Assembly: GCF_035481615.1 (NCBI RefSeq)
Contig: NZ_JAYKOT010000003.1
Coordinates: 806,001 to 870,000 of the forward strand
Direction of reading: 5' to 3'
DNA: 64,000 nucleotides
DNA from: Citroniella saccharovorans
GTDB taxonomy: Bacteria; Bacillota; Clostridia; Tissierellales; Peptoniphilaceae
Under the pieces are notes generated by a model. It saw only the letters and a list, made by a program, of their open reading frames with translations, was not told the DNA's origin and searched no databases. The stretch's first letter is position 1; each line of letters begins with the position of its first letter. The position numbers and the translations under genes are program-made. Shown piece by piece: positions 1 to 10,000 of the stretch.

Positions 1-578
1 TTCCCTTTTATAAAATATGGCCTTGTTAAAAGCTCGTTTGCTGATTTAATATCTCCTGTTTTTATTTTTTCTCGAATCAAGCTTGAAGAAACTTTAGTAC
101 CATTAAATAATACATCTTTGGCAATATATGTTTTAATATTACATTTATCTCCAATCTCTTGAAGATCTTTCGATGTTCCACTTGATTTATAGGCAAAAGT
201 ATAGTCTTCTCCAACAACAATGGATTTAACTCCTAATTTTTTATGAAGAAAATTACCTACAAAATTTTCTTTTGATAATTTCATGAAATTTTCATCAAAA
301 GATATTAAAAAAGCAATTTTAATATGAAGTTCATCCAACATTTGAATTTTATCTTGATTAGACATTAAAAACTTAAAATTATTATCACTATTTATTAATT
401 TATTAGAATGTTCTTTAAATAAAAGACATGAAGTTAGGTATCCAGTTTCTTTTTCGAGCATTAGAGCTTTCTTTATTAAAGAAAGATGACCCATATGAAA
501 ACCATCAAAGTTTCCCAATACAATAATATTTTCTTCTTTATTATCCAAGTTGTTTAAGTTAAGATCAATTATTTTCAT
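1..578 (-). CDS. ribF: Bifunctional riboflavin kinase / FAD synthetase, 3' end missing (RibF)
   Basis: The first 192 codons read open from the ATG at 578 to the window edge, so the C-terminal riboflavin kinase domain lies outside. The visible part is the nucleotidyltransferase (FMN adenylyltransferase) domain. It has the signature LGNFDGFHMGHLSL near residues 21-34, which is the HxGH-type nucleotide-binding loop, and later GEDYTFAYKSSGTSKDL and TKVSSSLIREKI, the ISSSxIR-type motif. The family phosphorylates riboflavin and adenylates FMN to FAD. The start lies 2 bases past the truB stop, which implies translational coupling. The truB-ribF order is usual in Firmicutes. No frame damage is seen. 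Confidence 0.93.
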   Translation of the reverse strand, partial: MKIIDLNLNNLDNKEENIIVLGNFDGFHMGHLSLIKKALMLEKETGYLTSCLLFKEHSNKLINSDNNFKFLMSNQDKIQMLDELHIKIAFLISFDENFMKLSKENFVGNFLHKKLGVKSIVVGEDYTFAYKSSGTSKDLQEIGDKCNIKTYIAKDVLFNGTKVSSSLIREKIKTGDIKSANELLTRPYFIKG

Positions 579-580
579 AA

Positions 581-1456
581 TTACTCCGAATATAGCATTT
601 TTTCTATTTTTAGATTATTATTGTTTACCTTAGCTATTCCAAAAAAAATATTATCTATAAATAATTTATATAAGCCATTATTAATATTTTTCAAAGGAAT
701 CTCTCTTCCGCAAATTATATCATCTTTAAATTTAAAGTCTAATTCTAATTTGTTAATATTAGTTAAATATTGTGTGGGATCCGTGATAAAACTATAATCT
801 TTTTTATCAACTAACTTTTCTATATCTTCAATACTATATGAATTTTCAAGTGGCATATTACAAGTATTTAATCTAATTAGTTTTGTCATAGAAGCAAAGC
901 ATTTAAGATTTTCACCTATATCATCAATTAATGTTCTAATATAAGTTCCTCTTGAACAAGATACTTCAAATGAAAATAATGGATATTTATAAAAAAAGTT
1001 TTTTATCCAAAATATAGTTTGTTTTCTTTGTTTTCTTTCAACTGTTAGTCCTTCTCTTGCTAATTCATATAATCTTCTTCCATTGTAATGAATGGCTGAA
1101 TGCATTGGAGGAGTTTGATATATATCTCCAATAAAAGAATCTATTGTATTTTCAAATTCCAAAATAGTAGGAATTTTATCGGAAGTTTTTATAATTTTAC
1201 CAGAATTATCAAGAGTATCAGTTTTAATACCCAAAGTAGCCTCTACTTTATATATTTTTGGAAAACTATCAAAATATTCTATTAGTCTTGTGCTCTTAGC
1301 TAAAAAAATAGGCAAAACACCTGTAACATCAGGATCAAGTGTTCCGCCATGACCCATTTTTTTTAAATTTAATGTTTTTCTTAAAATAGATATTGCTTTA
1401 GAAGAGCTAATACCTTTTGGTTTATCTAATATTATTAATCCACTATTTATTTTCAT
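581..1456 (-). CDS. truB: tRNA pseudouridine(55) synthase TruB
   Basis: 291 residues, a normal bacterial TruB length. It makes pseudouridine 55 in the T-arm of tRNAs. The catalytic motif GHGGTLDPDVTGVLP lies at residues 35-49, with catalytic Asp41. The conserved PPMHSAIHYNGRRLYELAREG follows near 116-136 and SCSRGTYIRTLIDDIG near 167-182. A short PUA-like C-terminal part is present. The 5' end overlaps the 3' end of nrnA by 14 bases and the stop is 2 bases from ribF, so the three are co-transcribed. Confidence 0.96.
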   Translation of the reverse strand: MKINSGLIILDKPKGISSSKAISILRKTLNLKKMGHGGTLDPDVTGVLPIFLAKSTRLIEYFDSFPKIYKVEATLGIKTDTLDNSGKIIKTSDKIPTILEFENTIDSFIGDIYQTPPMHSAIHYNGRRLYELAREGLTVERKQRKQTIFWIKNFFYKYPLFSFEVSCSRGTYIRTLIDDIGENLKCFASMTKLIRLNTCNMPLENSYSIEDIEKLVDKKDYSFITDPTQYLTNINKLELDFKFKDDIICGREIPLKNINNGLYKLFIDNIFFGIAKVNNNNLKIEKMLYSE

Positions 1457-2420
1457 TTAAGATTATTTCTATTTCTTTCATAAGATCTTTTTTTAGATCT
1501 ATAATTGAGGACTTATAATAAAAGCCAGAAGCTTTATTATGTCCTCCCCCACCAAATCGTCTTGCTAATTCTGAAACATTAACATACTCTTTGCTTCTTA
1601 ATCCAACTTTTAATTCATCAAATCTATCTTCAACTAGTATTGCAATCTCAACGCCTTCAATATCTCTAATTAAGCTGATTTTATCATCTAAATCGTCCCT
1701 TGTAGCGCCAACTTTATTTAAATCTTCATTAGAAATATATGAAAATGCAAACTTCCCATCAAAGAAAAATTCTGTATTCTCTACTAATATTTTATTGATT
1801 AAAAATGACTGTTTACTTGTTTTTTGATAAAGATTTCTAATCAAATAATCTTTATCTAAACCTGTATCAATTAATTCTGCAGCTTTTAATAAAGTTGAAG
1901 ATGATGAATTTTCATACATAAATCTATTTGTATCTGTTAATATGCCTGTTAAACAGCTAAATGCCATATCTTTACAAAAACTAACACCCATCAGTTTAAC
2001 AATATCAAAAACCAATTCACATGTTGAAGATGCTTTGTTATCAACATAGTTATAATTTGCAAATAAAGGATTATTGTTATGGTGATCAATAAGAAAGCTT
2101 GTTTTGGAATTTTTTATAATTGATTTTTTCGATCCAAGCCTATCTTCATCTCCACAGTCTAATATAATAGCTAAATCAAATTTACTTTTTTCATCATATA
2201 GTATTAAATCATCAATCAAAGGTAAGAACTTTAAAAATGTAGGTATTGTATCACTTCTTAAAGCTGTTACAGCATTATTTAATTTTCTAACAGCACCATA
2301 CATTGTAAGAGTTGAACCTATGGCATCACCATCTGGTAGATAATGGGATATTATAGCTATGCTTTTTGCTTTTAAAATTTCTTCCTTAAGTTTATTTGAA
2401 AAATCATTAAGATTAGTCAA
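1443..2420 (-). CDS. nrnA: DHH-family nanoRNase / pAp phosphatase NrnA
   Basis: 325 residues. It matches the DHH-DHHA1 phosphoesterases that degrade 2-5 nt RNAs and dephosphorylate pAp. Metal-binding motifs in order are SHYLPDGDAIGS (25-36), ILDCGDEDR (86-94), the signature IDHHNNNP (111-118), and C-terminal GGGGHNKASG (about 290-299), which is the DHHA1 substrate-binding glycine motif. It sits between rbfA (8-base overlap) and truB (14-base overlap), its usual place in clostridia. Confidence 0.93.
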   Translation of the reverse strand: MTNLNDFSNKLKEEILKAKSIAIISHYLPDGDAIGSTLTMYGAVRKLNNAVTALRSDTIPTFLKFLPLIDDLILYDEKSKFDLAIILDCGDEDRLGSKKSIIKNSKTSFLIDHHNNNPLFANYNYVDNKASSTCELVFDIVKLMGVSFCKDMAFSCLTGILTDTNRFMYENSSSSTLLKAAELIDTGLDKDYLIRNLYQKTSKQSFLINKILVENTEFFFDGKFAFSYISNEDLNKVGATRDDLDDKISLIRDIEGVEIAILVEDRFDELKVGLRSKEYVNVSELARRFGGGGHNKASGFYYKSSIIDLKKDLMKEIEIILNENK

Positions 2421-2769
2421 GATTTTCCTCCTTGATTTGTCTTAGGATTTCATCAATTTTCATTCCATGATCTAAGGTGTCATCTAAGTGAAATCTAAGC
2501 TCAGGTACATGTCTTAAGTCTATTTTGCTTCCAATTTCTTTTTTTATATAGCCTTTAGCTTTCTTTAATCCATCGAGAGATTCTTCTTTTTCTGATTCTC
2601 TCCCTAGAACAGAAATATATATATCTGCATATGATAAATCATTTGAAACCTTTACAGAAGTAATACTTGTCATTTTAGAAATTCTAGGATCTTTAATTCC
2701 ATCAATTAGTAGATTGGAAATAATTTTTTTAATTTCTTGAGAAATTCTCTGTATTCTTCTATTATTCAT
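2413..2769 (-). CDS. rbfA: 30S ribosome-binding factor A
   Basis: 118 residues, the usual size of this single KH-like domain protein. It binds immature 30S subunits and helps finish 16S 5'-end maturation and cold adaptation. Recognisable parts are the N-terminal NRRIQRISQEIKKIIS helix, DPRI at residues 27-30, the strand SNDLSYADIYISVLG, and the C-terminal LRHVPELRFHLDDTLDHG hallmark. It overlaps infB upstream and nrnA downstream by 8 bases each. Confidence 0.95.
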   Translation of the reverse strand: MNNRRIQRISQEIKKIISNLLIDGIKDPRISKMTSITSVKVSNDLSYADIYISVLGRESEKEESLDGLKKAKGYIKKEIGSKIDLRHVPELRFHLDDTLDHGMKIDEILRQIKEENLD

Positions 2770-4954
2770 CTCTTTTAACTTCCTTCATAACGTATGCTTC
2801 TATAATGTCACCTTCTTTGATATCATTATAGTTTTCTATACCGAGTCCACCTTCATATCCTTGATTAAGTTCTTTTACATCATCCTTAAATCTTTTTAAA
2901 GAAGATATATCGCCTTCTGTGATTACAATATCATTTCTAAGGAGTCTTACTTTACTGCTTCTTGTAACTTTCCCGCTTGTAACGTAGACACCAGCAACAT
3001 TCCCAACACCAGGAACCTTGAATACAGCTCTTACATCAATTCTTCCAATAACTTCTTCAGTATAAACTGGTTTTAGCATACCATTTATAGCGTTTTTAAT
3101 ATCATCAATTGCATCATAAATAACTCTATAAGTTTTAATCTCCACTCCTTGATCTTTTGCTGCTTTTTCAGCAACTACTCCAGGTCTAACATTAAATCCA
3201 ATTATAATGGCATTTGAAGTGGATGCAAGTAGTACATCAGATTCAGAAATTCCACCAACACCAGAATGGATGATGTTAACCTTTACTTCTTCATTAGAAA
3301 GTTTTAGAAGGGAGTTTGCAACAGCATCTATTGTACCTTTAACATCGGTCTTAATCACTAAATTTAAATCTTTTACAGATCCATCTTTAATAGAATCAAA
3401 TAGAGCATCTAAGGAAAGATTTTCTTGTTTTTTTACTTTCTCTTCTTTAGCTTTATCTTGTTCTTTTTGAGCAATGTTTCTAGCTATTTTTTCATCATCT
3501 ACTACATATATCTTATCGCCAGATTCTGGAACATCTGACAGTCCTAAAATTTGAACTGGAATTGATGGCTTTGCTTTTTTTACACTTTTACCCTTATCAT
3601 CAAACATAGCTCTAATCTTTCCACTAACGCATCCAGAAACAACTGCATCTCCAAATTTTAAAGTTCCTTTTTGTACTAACACTGTTGCAACAGGTCCCTT
3701 TCCCTTATCCAACTTAGCTTCAATAATAGTACCAACAGCTTTTCTGTTAGGATTTGCCTTGTATTCTTGCATTTCAGCTACCATTAATATCATTTCAAGT
3801 AATTCATCTATTCCTTCATTTTTCTTAGCTGAAATAGGGACAGTTATTGTATCTCCGCCCCAATCTTCTGGAACTAACCCATACTCTGTTAATTCTTGTT
3901 TGATGCGATCTGGATTAGCACCTTCTTTATCCATTTTATTAATAGCAACTATTATTTCTACCCCAGCGTTTTTAGAATGATTAATTGCTTCAACTGTTTG
4001 AGGCATTATTCCATCATCAGCAGCAACAACTAAAACTGTAATATCGGTAATATTAGCACCTCTTGCCCTCATTGCAGTAAAAGCTTCATGACCAGGAGTA
4101 TCTAAAAATACAACTTTTTGACCATTAATATTTATAGTAGATGCACCAATATGTTGAGTAATTCCACCAGCTTCAGATTTAGTTACTCTTGTGTTTCTAA
4201 TAGCATCTAGAGTAGAGGTTTTACCATGATCTACGTGTCCCATTACTGTAACAACAGGTGGTCTTGGAATTAAATCTTCTTCCTTATCTTCATAATCTAA
4301 CGATTCTAAGTTATTATCTATTACATTAGTTTCTTTTAACTTTACATTAAATCCAAATTCATCTGCTATTAGTAAAGCAGTATCAAAATCAAGCTCTTGG
4401 TTTTGATTAGCCATAACTCCTAGAGTTATAAGTTTAGAAATTAACTCTGTAGTATTTATTTTCATTTTATCAGCTAAATCTCTAACCAATATTGATTTCT
4501 CAATTTCTATTGACTTAACTTCATTCTTTTTCTCGTCATTATTTATATTATTATCTTGTTTTTGTTTATCTTTATTTTTTTTCTTATGAGAATTTGAAGG
4601 TTTTTTCTTAAATTCAGAATCTATTTTTTTCTTTTTATAAAATTTTTCTTTCTTTAAATTTTCTTCATCATCTAAAAATACTTCAATTTCATCATTTTCT
4701 AGTATATCGTTTTTTACTGTCATTTGTTTTCTTATAACTTTGTCTTTCGAATTAGTACTATGTTTTTCCTTTTTTATACTATTCTTGACTTCTCTCTCCT
4801 CATTAAATAGATTTTTTACAGTCTCAAGAGTTTCGCCTGAAAGTATAGACATATGTGACTTTATACCTACATCGAGATCTTTAAGCTTTGCTACTAGCTC
4901 TTTACTAGTCATCTTTAATTCTTTTGCAAGTTCATATACTCTAATTTTTTCCAT
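2762..4954 (-). CDS. infB: Translation initiation factor IF-2
   Basis: 730 residues. IF-2 delivers fMet-tRNA to the 30S subunit and promotes subunit joining with GTP hydrolysis. There is an IF2_N domain at 1-50, a Lys-rich low-complexity linker (about 55-150), a second IF2_N (about 152-203), then the GTPase domain. G1 is GHVDHGKT (about 239-246), G3 is DTPGHE and G4 is NKMD, followed by the beta-barrel and C-terminal domains. The linker is short compared with E. coli IF-2, as in other low-GC Firmicutes. The start is preceded by a clear GGAGG on the minus strand. The ylxQ (L7Ae-like) gene often found between ylxR and infB is absent. Confidence 0.97.
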   Translation of the reverse strand: MEKIRVYELAKELKMTSKELVAKLKDLDVGIKSHMSILSGETLETVKNLFNEEREVKNSIKKEKHSTNSKDKVIRKQMTVKNDILENDEIEVFLDDEENLKKEKFYKKKKIDSEFKKKPSNSHKKKNKDKQKQDNNINNDEKKNEVKSIEIEKSILVRDLADKMKINTTELISKLITLGVMANQNQELDFDTALLIADEFGFNVKLKETNVIDNNLESLDYEDKEEDLIPRPPVVTVMGHVDHGKTSTLDAIRNTRVTKSEAGGITQHIGASTININGQKVVFLDTPGHEAFTAMRARGANITDITVLVVAADDGIMPQTVEAINHSKNAGVEIIVAINKMDKEGANPDRIKQELTEYGLVPEDWGGDTITVPISAKKNEGIDELLEMILMVAEMQEYKANPNRKAVGTIIEAKLDKGKGPVATVLVQKGTLKFGDAVVSGCVSGKIRAMFDDKGKSVKKAKPSIPVQILGLSDVPESGDKIYVVDDEKIARNIAQKEQDKAKEEKVKKQENLSLDALFDSIKDGSVKDLNLVIKTDVKGTIDAVANSLLKLSNEEVKVNIIHSGVGGISESDVLLASTSNAIIIGFNVRPGVVAEKAAKDQGVEIKTYRVIYDAIDDIKNAINGMLKPVYTEEVIGRIDVRAVFKVPGVGNVAGVYVTSGKVTRSSKVRLLRNDIVITEGDISSLKRFKDDVKELNQGYEGGLGIENYNDIKEGDIIEAYVMKEVKRDE

Positions 4955-4967
4955 GAGTTACCTCCTT

Positions 4968-5240
4968 TTAGCCATCTAACACATATAATTTTATCTCCTC
5001 TAATAAAGAATTTGGTATATCAGTCTTTAAAATATTAGAGAGCTTATTTTTTTTGATTGCATCATTTATACATTTACTATCCTTGCAAATATAAGCTCCT
5101 CTACCATTCATCTTTCCTGAAAGATCAAGTGAAATACCACAATCATTTCTTACTATTCTTAATAAATTATTTTTATCCTTTTTTAAACCACATGAAATGC
5201 ATTTTCTCTGTGGAATTTTTTTTAATTTCTTTTCTACCAT
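4968..5240 (-). CDS. ylxR: YlxR/RnpM family RNA-binding protein
   Basis: 90 residues. It has the N-terminal signature RKCISCGLKKDKNNLLRIVR and GRGAYICKDSKCIN, both typical of the YlxR (DUF448) fold. YlxR is known as a nucleoid- or RNA-associated protein, and in Bacillus it binds and modulates RNase P (RnpM). It sits between nusA (12-base gap) and infB (13-base gap), the universal Firmicute position. Function is inferred from family only. Confidence 0.9.
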   Translation of the reverse strand: MVEKKLKKIPQRKCISCGLKKDKNNLLRIVRNDCGISLDLSGKMNGRGAYICKDSKCINDAIKKNKLSNILKTDIPNSLLEEIKLYVLDG

Positions 5241-5252
5241 AACTATAAATTT

Positions 5253-6500
5253 TTAGATTTCTCTATTATCTTTAAACTCTGAATCAAAAGCTGTTTCTTC
5301 TACAAGTTCATCAGAATTATTATCATCACTATATTTAGAATTATCTACTGAATCATCTAAATTAACAGAAATATTCTGATTTTCTTCGATTAAAGTTTTT
5401 TCATTCCCATCAATATCATCTAAGCTAGATAAAAATATAGGATCAATCTCATTATTTTCTAAAAGTTCATTATATTTTTCATGACCTTTTATATCAATTT
5501 TCCAACTTGTTAATCTTGCAGCAAGCCTAACATTCTGACCCTCTTTCCCAATTGCTAAAGATAGCTGATTGTCAGGTACTACAGCTAATGCAACATTTTC
5601 TTTTTTATTAACTAAAACAAAATTTACCTCTGAAGGAGACAGGCTATTTGCAATAAAAATTCTAGGATCATTATTCCAAACAATTATATCTATTTTTTCT
5701 TCATTTAATTCGTCAACAATTGTTTTTACTCTTGCTCCCTTGTAACCAACGCATGCCCCAACAGGATCAACATCAGGATTATTAGTAAATACAGAAATCT
5801 TTGTTCTAGATCCAGCTTCTCTAGATATAGAATAAATTTCAACAACACCTTCATTAATTTCAGGAACTTCTAGCTCAAATAGTCTTACAACTAAGCCACT
5901 TGAAGACCTTGAAAGTATTACCTGTGTGCCCTTACTAGTATTCTTTACCTCTTCTATAAAAAATTTCTTTCTATCACCAATTTTATATTCTTCTCCAGGA
6001 ATTTGTTGCTGGGGTGGACACATACCTTCTATTTTCCCTAAATCAATAAATAAAAATCCATTATCAATTCTTTGAATAACTCCAGTAATTAATTCCTTTT
6101 CTCTATCAGCAAATTCATCATATATTTTGTCCTTCTCAAGATCTTTAATTTTCTGTAAAATAATATTTCTTGCAGTTTGAGCTGCAATTCTACCAAAGTT
6201 TTTAGGTGTTATTTCAACTTGAACTATATCACCTATTTGAAAATTTGGATCAATTTTTTTAGCTTCTTCTAAACTTATATTTTCTACAGTATCCAAAGCT
6301 TCATCTGACACAGTTTTTAAAGAGAATACCTTAATCTCCCCTGTTTCACTATTAATATCAACTTTTACATTGTCATTATTTTGAAAGTTCTTTTCATAGC
6401 TTTTAATAAGAGCTTTCTCTAAGGCATCTAATATACTTTCCTTTGAAATACCTTTACTTTTTACTATCTGATCAATAGCTAGAATAAATTCTTTATTCAT
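5253..6500 (-). CDS. nusA: Transcription termination/antitermination protein NusA
   Basis: 415 residues. NusA binds RNA polymerase and nascent RNA and modulates pausing, termination and antitermination. In order it has an N-terminal polymerase-binding domain (1-125), an S1 domain (about 130-200, with VIQRIDNGFLFIDLGKIEGMCP), and two KH domains including DPVGACVGYKGARVKTIVDEL and LAIGKEGQNVRLAARLT. An acidic Asn/Asp-rich tail follows from about 360 to the end. It overlaps rimP by 8 bases, giving the classic rimP-nusA-ylxR-infB-rbfA operon. Confidence 0.97.
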   Translation of the reverse strand: MNKEFILAIDQIVKSKGISKESILDALEKALIKSYEKNFQNNDNVKVDINSETGEIKVFSLKTVSDEALDTVENISLEEAKKIDPNFQIGDIVQVEITPKNFGRIAAQTARNIILQKIKDLEKDKIYDEFADREKELITGVIQRIDNGFLFIDLGKIEGMCPPQQQIPGEEYKIGDRKKFFIEEVKNTSKGTQVILSRSSSGLVVRLFELEVPEINEGVVEIYSISREAGSRTKISVFTNNPDVDPVGACVGYKGARVKTIVDELNEEKIDIIVWNNDPRIFIANSLSPSEVNFVLVNKKENVALAVVPDNQLSLAIGKEGQNVRLAARLTSWKIDIKGHEKYNELLENNEIDPIFLSSLDDIDGNEKTLIEENQNISVNLDDSVDNSKYSDDNNSDELVEETAFDSEFKDNREI

Positions 6501-6969
6501 CTAATTTACCCATCCTTACATAAGGAAGTGATTTTGAAATATCTTCCCTTTTTATTTTTATCTTTTCTCCATTTGAATTCATCATTAAAAAATCATTATC
6601 AAACGATTCAAGAATCCCAATAAAATTCTTGACTCCATTTATAGTCTTATAAGTTTTAACTTCAATTTCATTACCTATATTTCTATTTAAGTCCTTATCA
6701 TTATATAGAGGTCTACTTAAGCCTGGTGAAGAAACTTCTAACATATATGGGTATTTAATAGGATCTTTTTTATCTAAAAATTTACTAATTTCTAAAGAAA
6801 TTTTTTTGCAATCCTCTGCTATAATACCTCCTTTTTTATAAACTAAAACTCTTAAAACATTTGAGCCATAATCTTTAACAAACTCTGTGTCAACATATTC
6901 ATAACCTAAACCAGTTACAATTTTTTCAAAATCTTTTGATAATAGTTTTGATATATTTCCTTTTTTCAC
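6493..6969 (-). CDS. rimP: Ribosome maturation factor RimP
   Basis: It assists 30S assembly. Visible motifs are LGYEYVDTEFVKDYGSNVLRVLVYKKGG, the central PYMLEVSSPGLSRPL signature, and a C-terminal SH3-like domain. I prefer the GTG start at 6969 (158 residues, beginning KKGNISKLL) over the ATG at 6981. A GGAGG lies 5 bases before this GTG, while nothing resembling an RBS precedes the ATG. It is first gene of its operon, with a promoter at 7031-7059 at the end of polC. Confidence 0.93.
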   Translation of the reverse strand: MKKGNISKLLSKDFEKIVTGLGYEYVDTEFVKDYGSNVLRVLVYKKGGIIAEDCKKISLEISKFLDKKDPIKYPYMLEVSSPGLSRPLYNDKDLNRNIGNEIEVKTYKTINGVKNFIGILESFDNDFLMMNSNGEKIKIKREDISKSLPYVRMGKLDE

Positions 6970-6996
6970 CTTTACCTCCATATTAATAAATAAATT

Positions 6997-7018
6997 GGAG
7001 TGGGATTAGTCCCACTCC
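6997..7018 (-). terminator. Hairpin between polC and rimP
   Basis: A perfect 9-bp GC-containing stem with a 4-base loop (GGAGTGGGA ... TCCCACTCC). On the minus strand it is followed by a T-rich but broken tract (AATTTATTTATT). It lies after the polC stop but also downstream of the rimP promoter, so it may end polC transcripts and also form the 5' end of the rimP leader. Confidence 0.6.
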
Positions 7019-7030
7019 TTCTTTATTTAA

Positions 7031-7059
7031 ATTATAACATACTTTGAATCTAAATTCAA
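7031..7059 (-). promoter_or_regulatory. Promoter for the rimP-nusA-infB operon
   Basis: On the minus strand, -35 TTGAAT (7059-7054), a 17-base spacer, and -10 TATAAT (7036-7031). The -35 box abuts the polC stop codon at 7061. Predicted transcription starts near 7024, just before the hairpin at 7018-6997. Confidence 0.65.
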
Positions 7060-7060
7060 A

Positions 7061-10000
7061 TTAAAACATAGAAAATAAATCAAGTTGATTTTTTTCTTGC
7101 ATTGAATCTAGTAAGCCATATTGTCTTATAGATTCTAGAGCATTTTTATTTACTTTTGTTAACTTTGTGAAATCTTCAACCGATATAAATTTATTATTTT
7201 TACACGCATTATAAATATCTTCTGCCATTGTTTCAGTTACAAATTCTAAAGCTGAAAATGGAGGGATAATATTTTTGTTTTCATCTAATGTAAATTTATT
7301 AGCTAGTGATTTTTCAAAATTCACTTTTGAGAATCTAAGTCCTCTGGAGTGCATTTCTTCATAAACTTCTAAAACATTTAATGTGTTCTTATCTTTTTCT
7401 TTGGCTTCTCTACCTAAATCTCTAATTCTTTTAATTTCACTTTTTACACATTCTATACCATTAAATATAATACTTCCTGGAAAATAATTTAAGTTAACTG
7501 TAAAATAAGTTGCATAAAATGCCTCGGGATTATGAACTTTATGATAAGCAATACGAAAAAGACATCATTACATAGGCTACTGCATGAGCTTTTGGAAACA
7601 TATATTTAATCTTTAAACATGAATCAATATACCAATCAGGAAGATCTATTTTAGACATTTCTTCTATCATTTCAGGTTTTAAGCCTCTTCCCTTTCTAAC
7701 ACTCTCCATGATGGTAAATGCTAAGTTATTCTCAAGACCTTTTGAACATAAAAAAGTCATAATATCATCTCTAGTACAAATTACTTCACTTAATACTGCT
7801 CTTTTTTTCTTTGATAAGTAACTGAGCATTGTTGAGCCAAACATCTGTACCATGTGATAAACCAGAAATTCTTATCAGCTCAGAAAAAGTAGATGGTTTT
7901 GTTTCACTTAACATTCCTCTTACAAATTTAGTTCCAAATTCAGGAATTCCTAATGTACCTACATCAAGATCTGGAATTTCCTCATATAGTTTAAGGGCAT
8001 CTGTATTTGAAAATATACTCATAGTTTCTTTATCAGTAAGTGGTATTTCATTTGGATCTGTTTTTGTAAAGTCTGATAACATTTTTATAATACTTGGAAC
8101 ATCGTGACCTAGAAGATCAAGTTTCAAAATTGTTTCATGTAGTGAATTATATGTGAAATGAGTAGTAATAACTCCAGAATTTGGATCATCAGCAGGATAA
8201 TTGACTGGTGTAAAATCTTCAATTTCATATTCATCTGGAATTACTATAATTCCACCAGGATGTTGTCCAGTTGTTCTTTTAGAGCCAAAAATCCCCTCAG
8301 TAATTTCCTCCACTCTAGCTGGGCTAAATACTAAATCATTCTCTTCCATATATTTTTTTACGTAACCATAAGCTGTATTTTGAGCAAAAGCTCCGATTGT
8401 ACCAGCTCTAAAAACATTTTTTTCTCCAAAAATTTCTTCAGTATATTTATGACAAGTAGGTTGATATTCTCCAGCAAAGTTTAAATCAATATCAGGTTCC
8501 TTGTTACCTTTAAATCCTAAAAAAACTTCAAATGGAATTGTGTTTCCGTCTTTTTTTAATTCTGTATTACAATTAGGACATTTTTTATCTGGTAAGTCTA
8601 TTCCAACATCATATGAATTATCTGTTATAAATTCTGAATATTTACAATTTGGACATATATAATGAGGTATAAGTGGATTAACTTCAGTTATTCCAGCCAT
8701 GGTAGCAACAAAAGAAGAGCCAACAGATCCTCTAGATCCAACTAGATAACCATCTTCATTTGATTTTAAAACAAGCTTTCTAGCAATCATATAAAGAACT
8801 GCATAACCATTTGATATTATTGAATTTAATTCCTTTTCTAGTCTATTTTCTACTATTTCAGGTAATTTTTCACCATATATCTCCTTAGCTTTTTTGTATG
8901 TGCTACTTCTTAAATCTACATCTGAACCTTCAATATGAGGTGGAAACTTTCCTTTAGGTATAGGGCGTAAAAAATCTATTTGATCACTAATATAATTTGT
9001 ATTATCAATAACAACTCTCTCTCTTACTTCTTTATCTAAATAATCAAACTCTTTTAATATCTCATCTGTTGACTTAAAATATAGCTGATCCGATAAATTA
9101 AATTTTCTCTTGAACTGAATTTGTCTTACTATGTCTCTATATATGGAGTCTCTTTGATTAAGATAGAAAACATCTCCTGTAACTACAACAATTTTATTAG
9201 TCTTATCCCCCAATTCAATAATTTTTTTATTAATAAAATCTATATCTTCTTCTGTAGATAAAGCAAATCTAGAGTCTGATTTTTTTACTAAATAAATGTA
9301 GTTACTTCTAGGCTGAATTTCTAAAAAATCATAATAATCAGCAATTTTTATAAGGTCTTCATCTGGAAGTCCTTGCATAATAGCTTTATATAACTCTCCT
9401 TCTATATTTCCAGAACCTACTAAAAGGCCTTCCCTAAATTTATCTAAAGTTTCTCTCTTTAACCTTGGACCATTATATATAGTTTTTAAGTGATAATAGC
9501 TAAATAATTTATATAGATTTTTTAATCCAATTTGATTCTTAGCTAAAATTAACATATTATTTGAGCTAGTAAATAATTTATTCCATTCTGTTTTACCAGT
9601 GTTCAAACTAGAATCAAATTTTAAAGATTTATCTTCAAGTATTAATATGAGTTTTTTTAGTATCTCAGCTGTTGCACCAGCATCATCAACTGCTCTATGA
9701 TGATTAAAATTTTTAAGACCAAGCTTTTTGTTTACAGTATGAAGTTTATGATTTGATAAATCTGATAAAATAAATCGAGATAAATAAAGTGTGTCTAAAA
9801 TAGGAAAATTAAACTCAATATTTAACTTATTACAATATGTTCTTATAAAACTTATATCAAACTCTGCGTTATGTGCTGCAAGTATATATCCTCTACAAAA
9901 TTCAATAAACTTAGGTATAATTTCTTTATAAGTTGGTTTATCTTTAACCATTTCATTTGTTATACCTGTAAGTTCCATTATTTTTTCAGGTATAGGAACT

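Noticed and set aside
7539..7853. Short PolC-like frames as separate small genes
   Set aside because: They continue the polC protein exactly once single bases are removed from two homopolymer runs, so they are parts of one gene.
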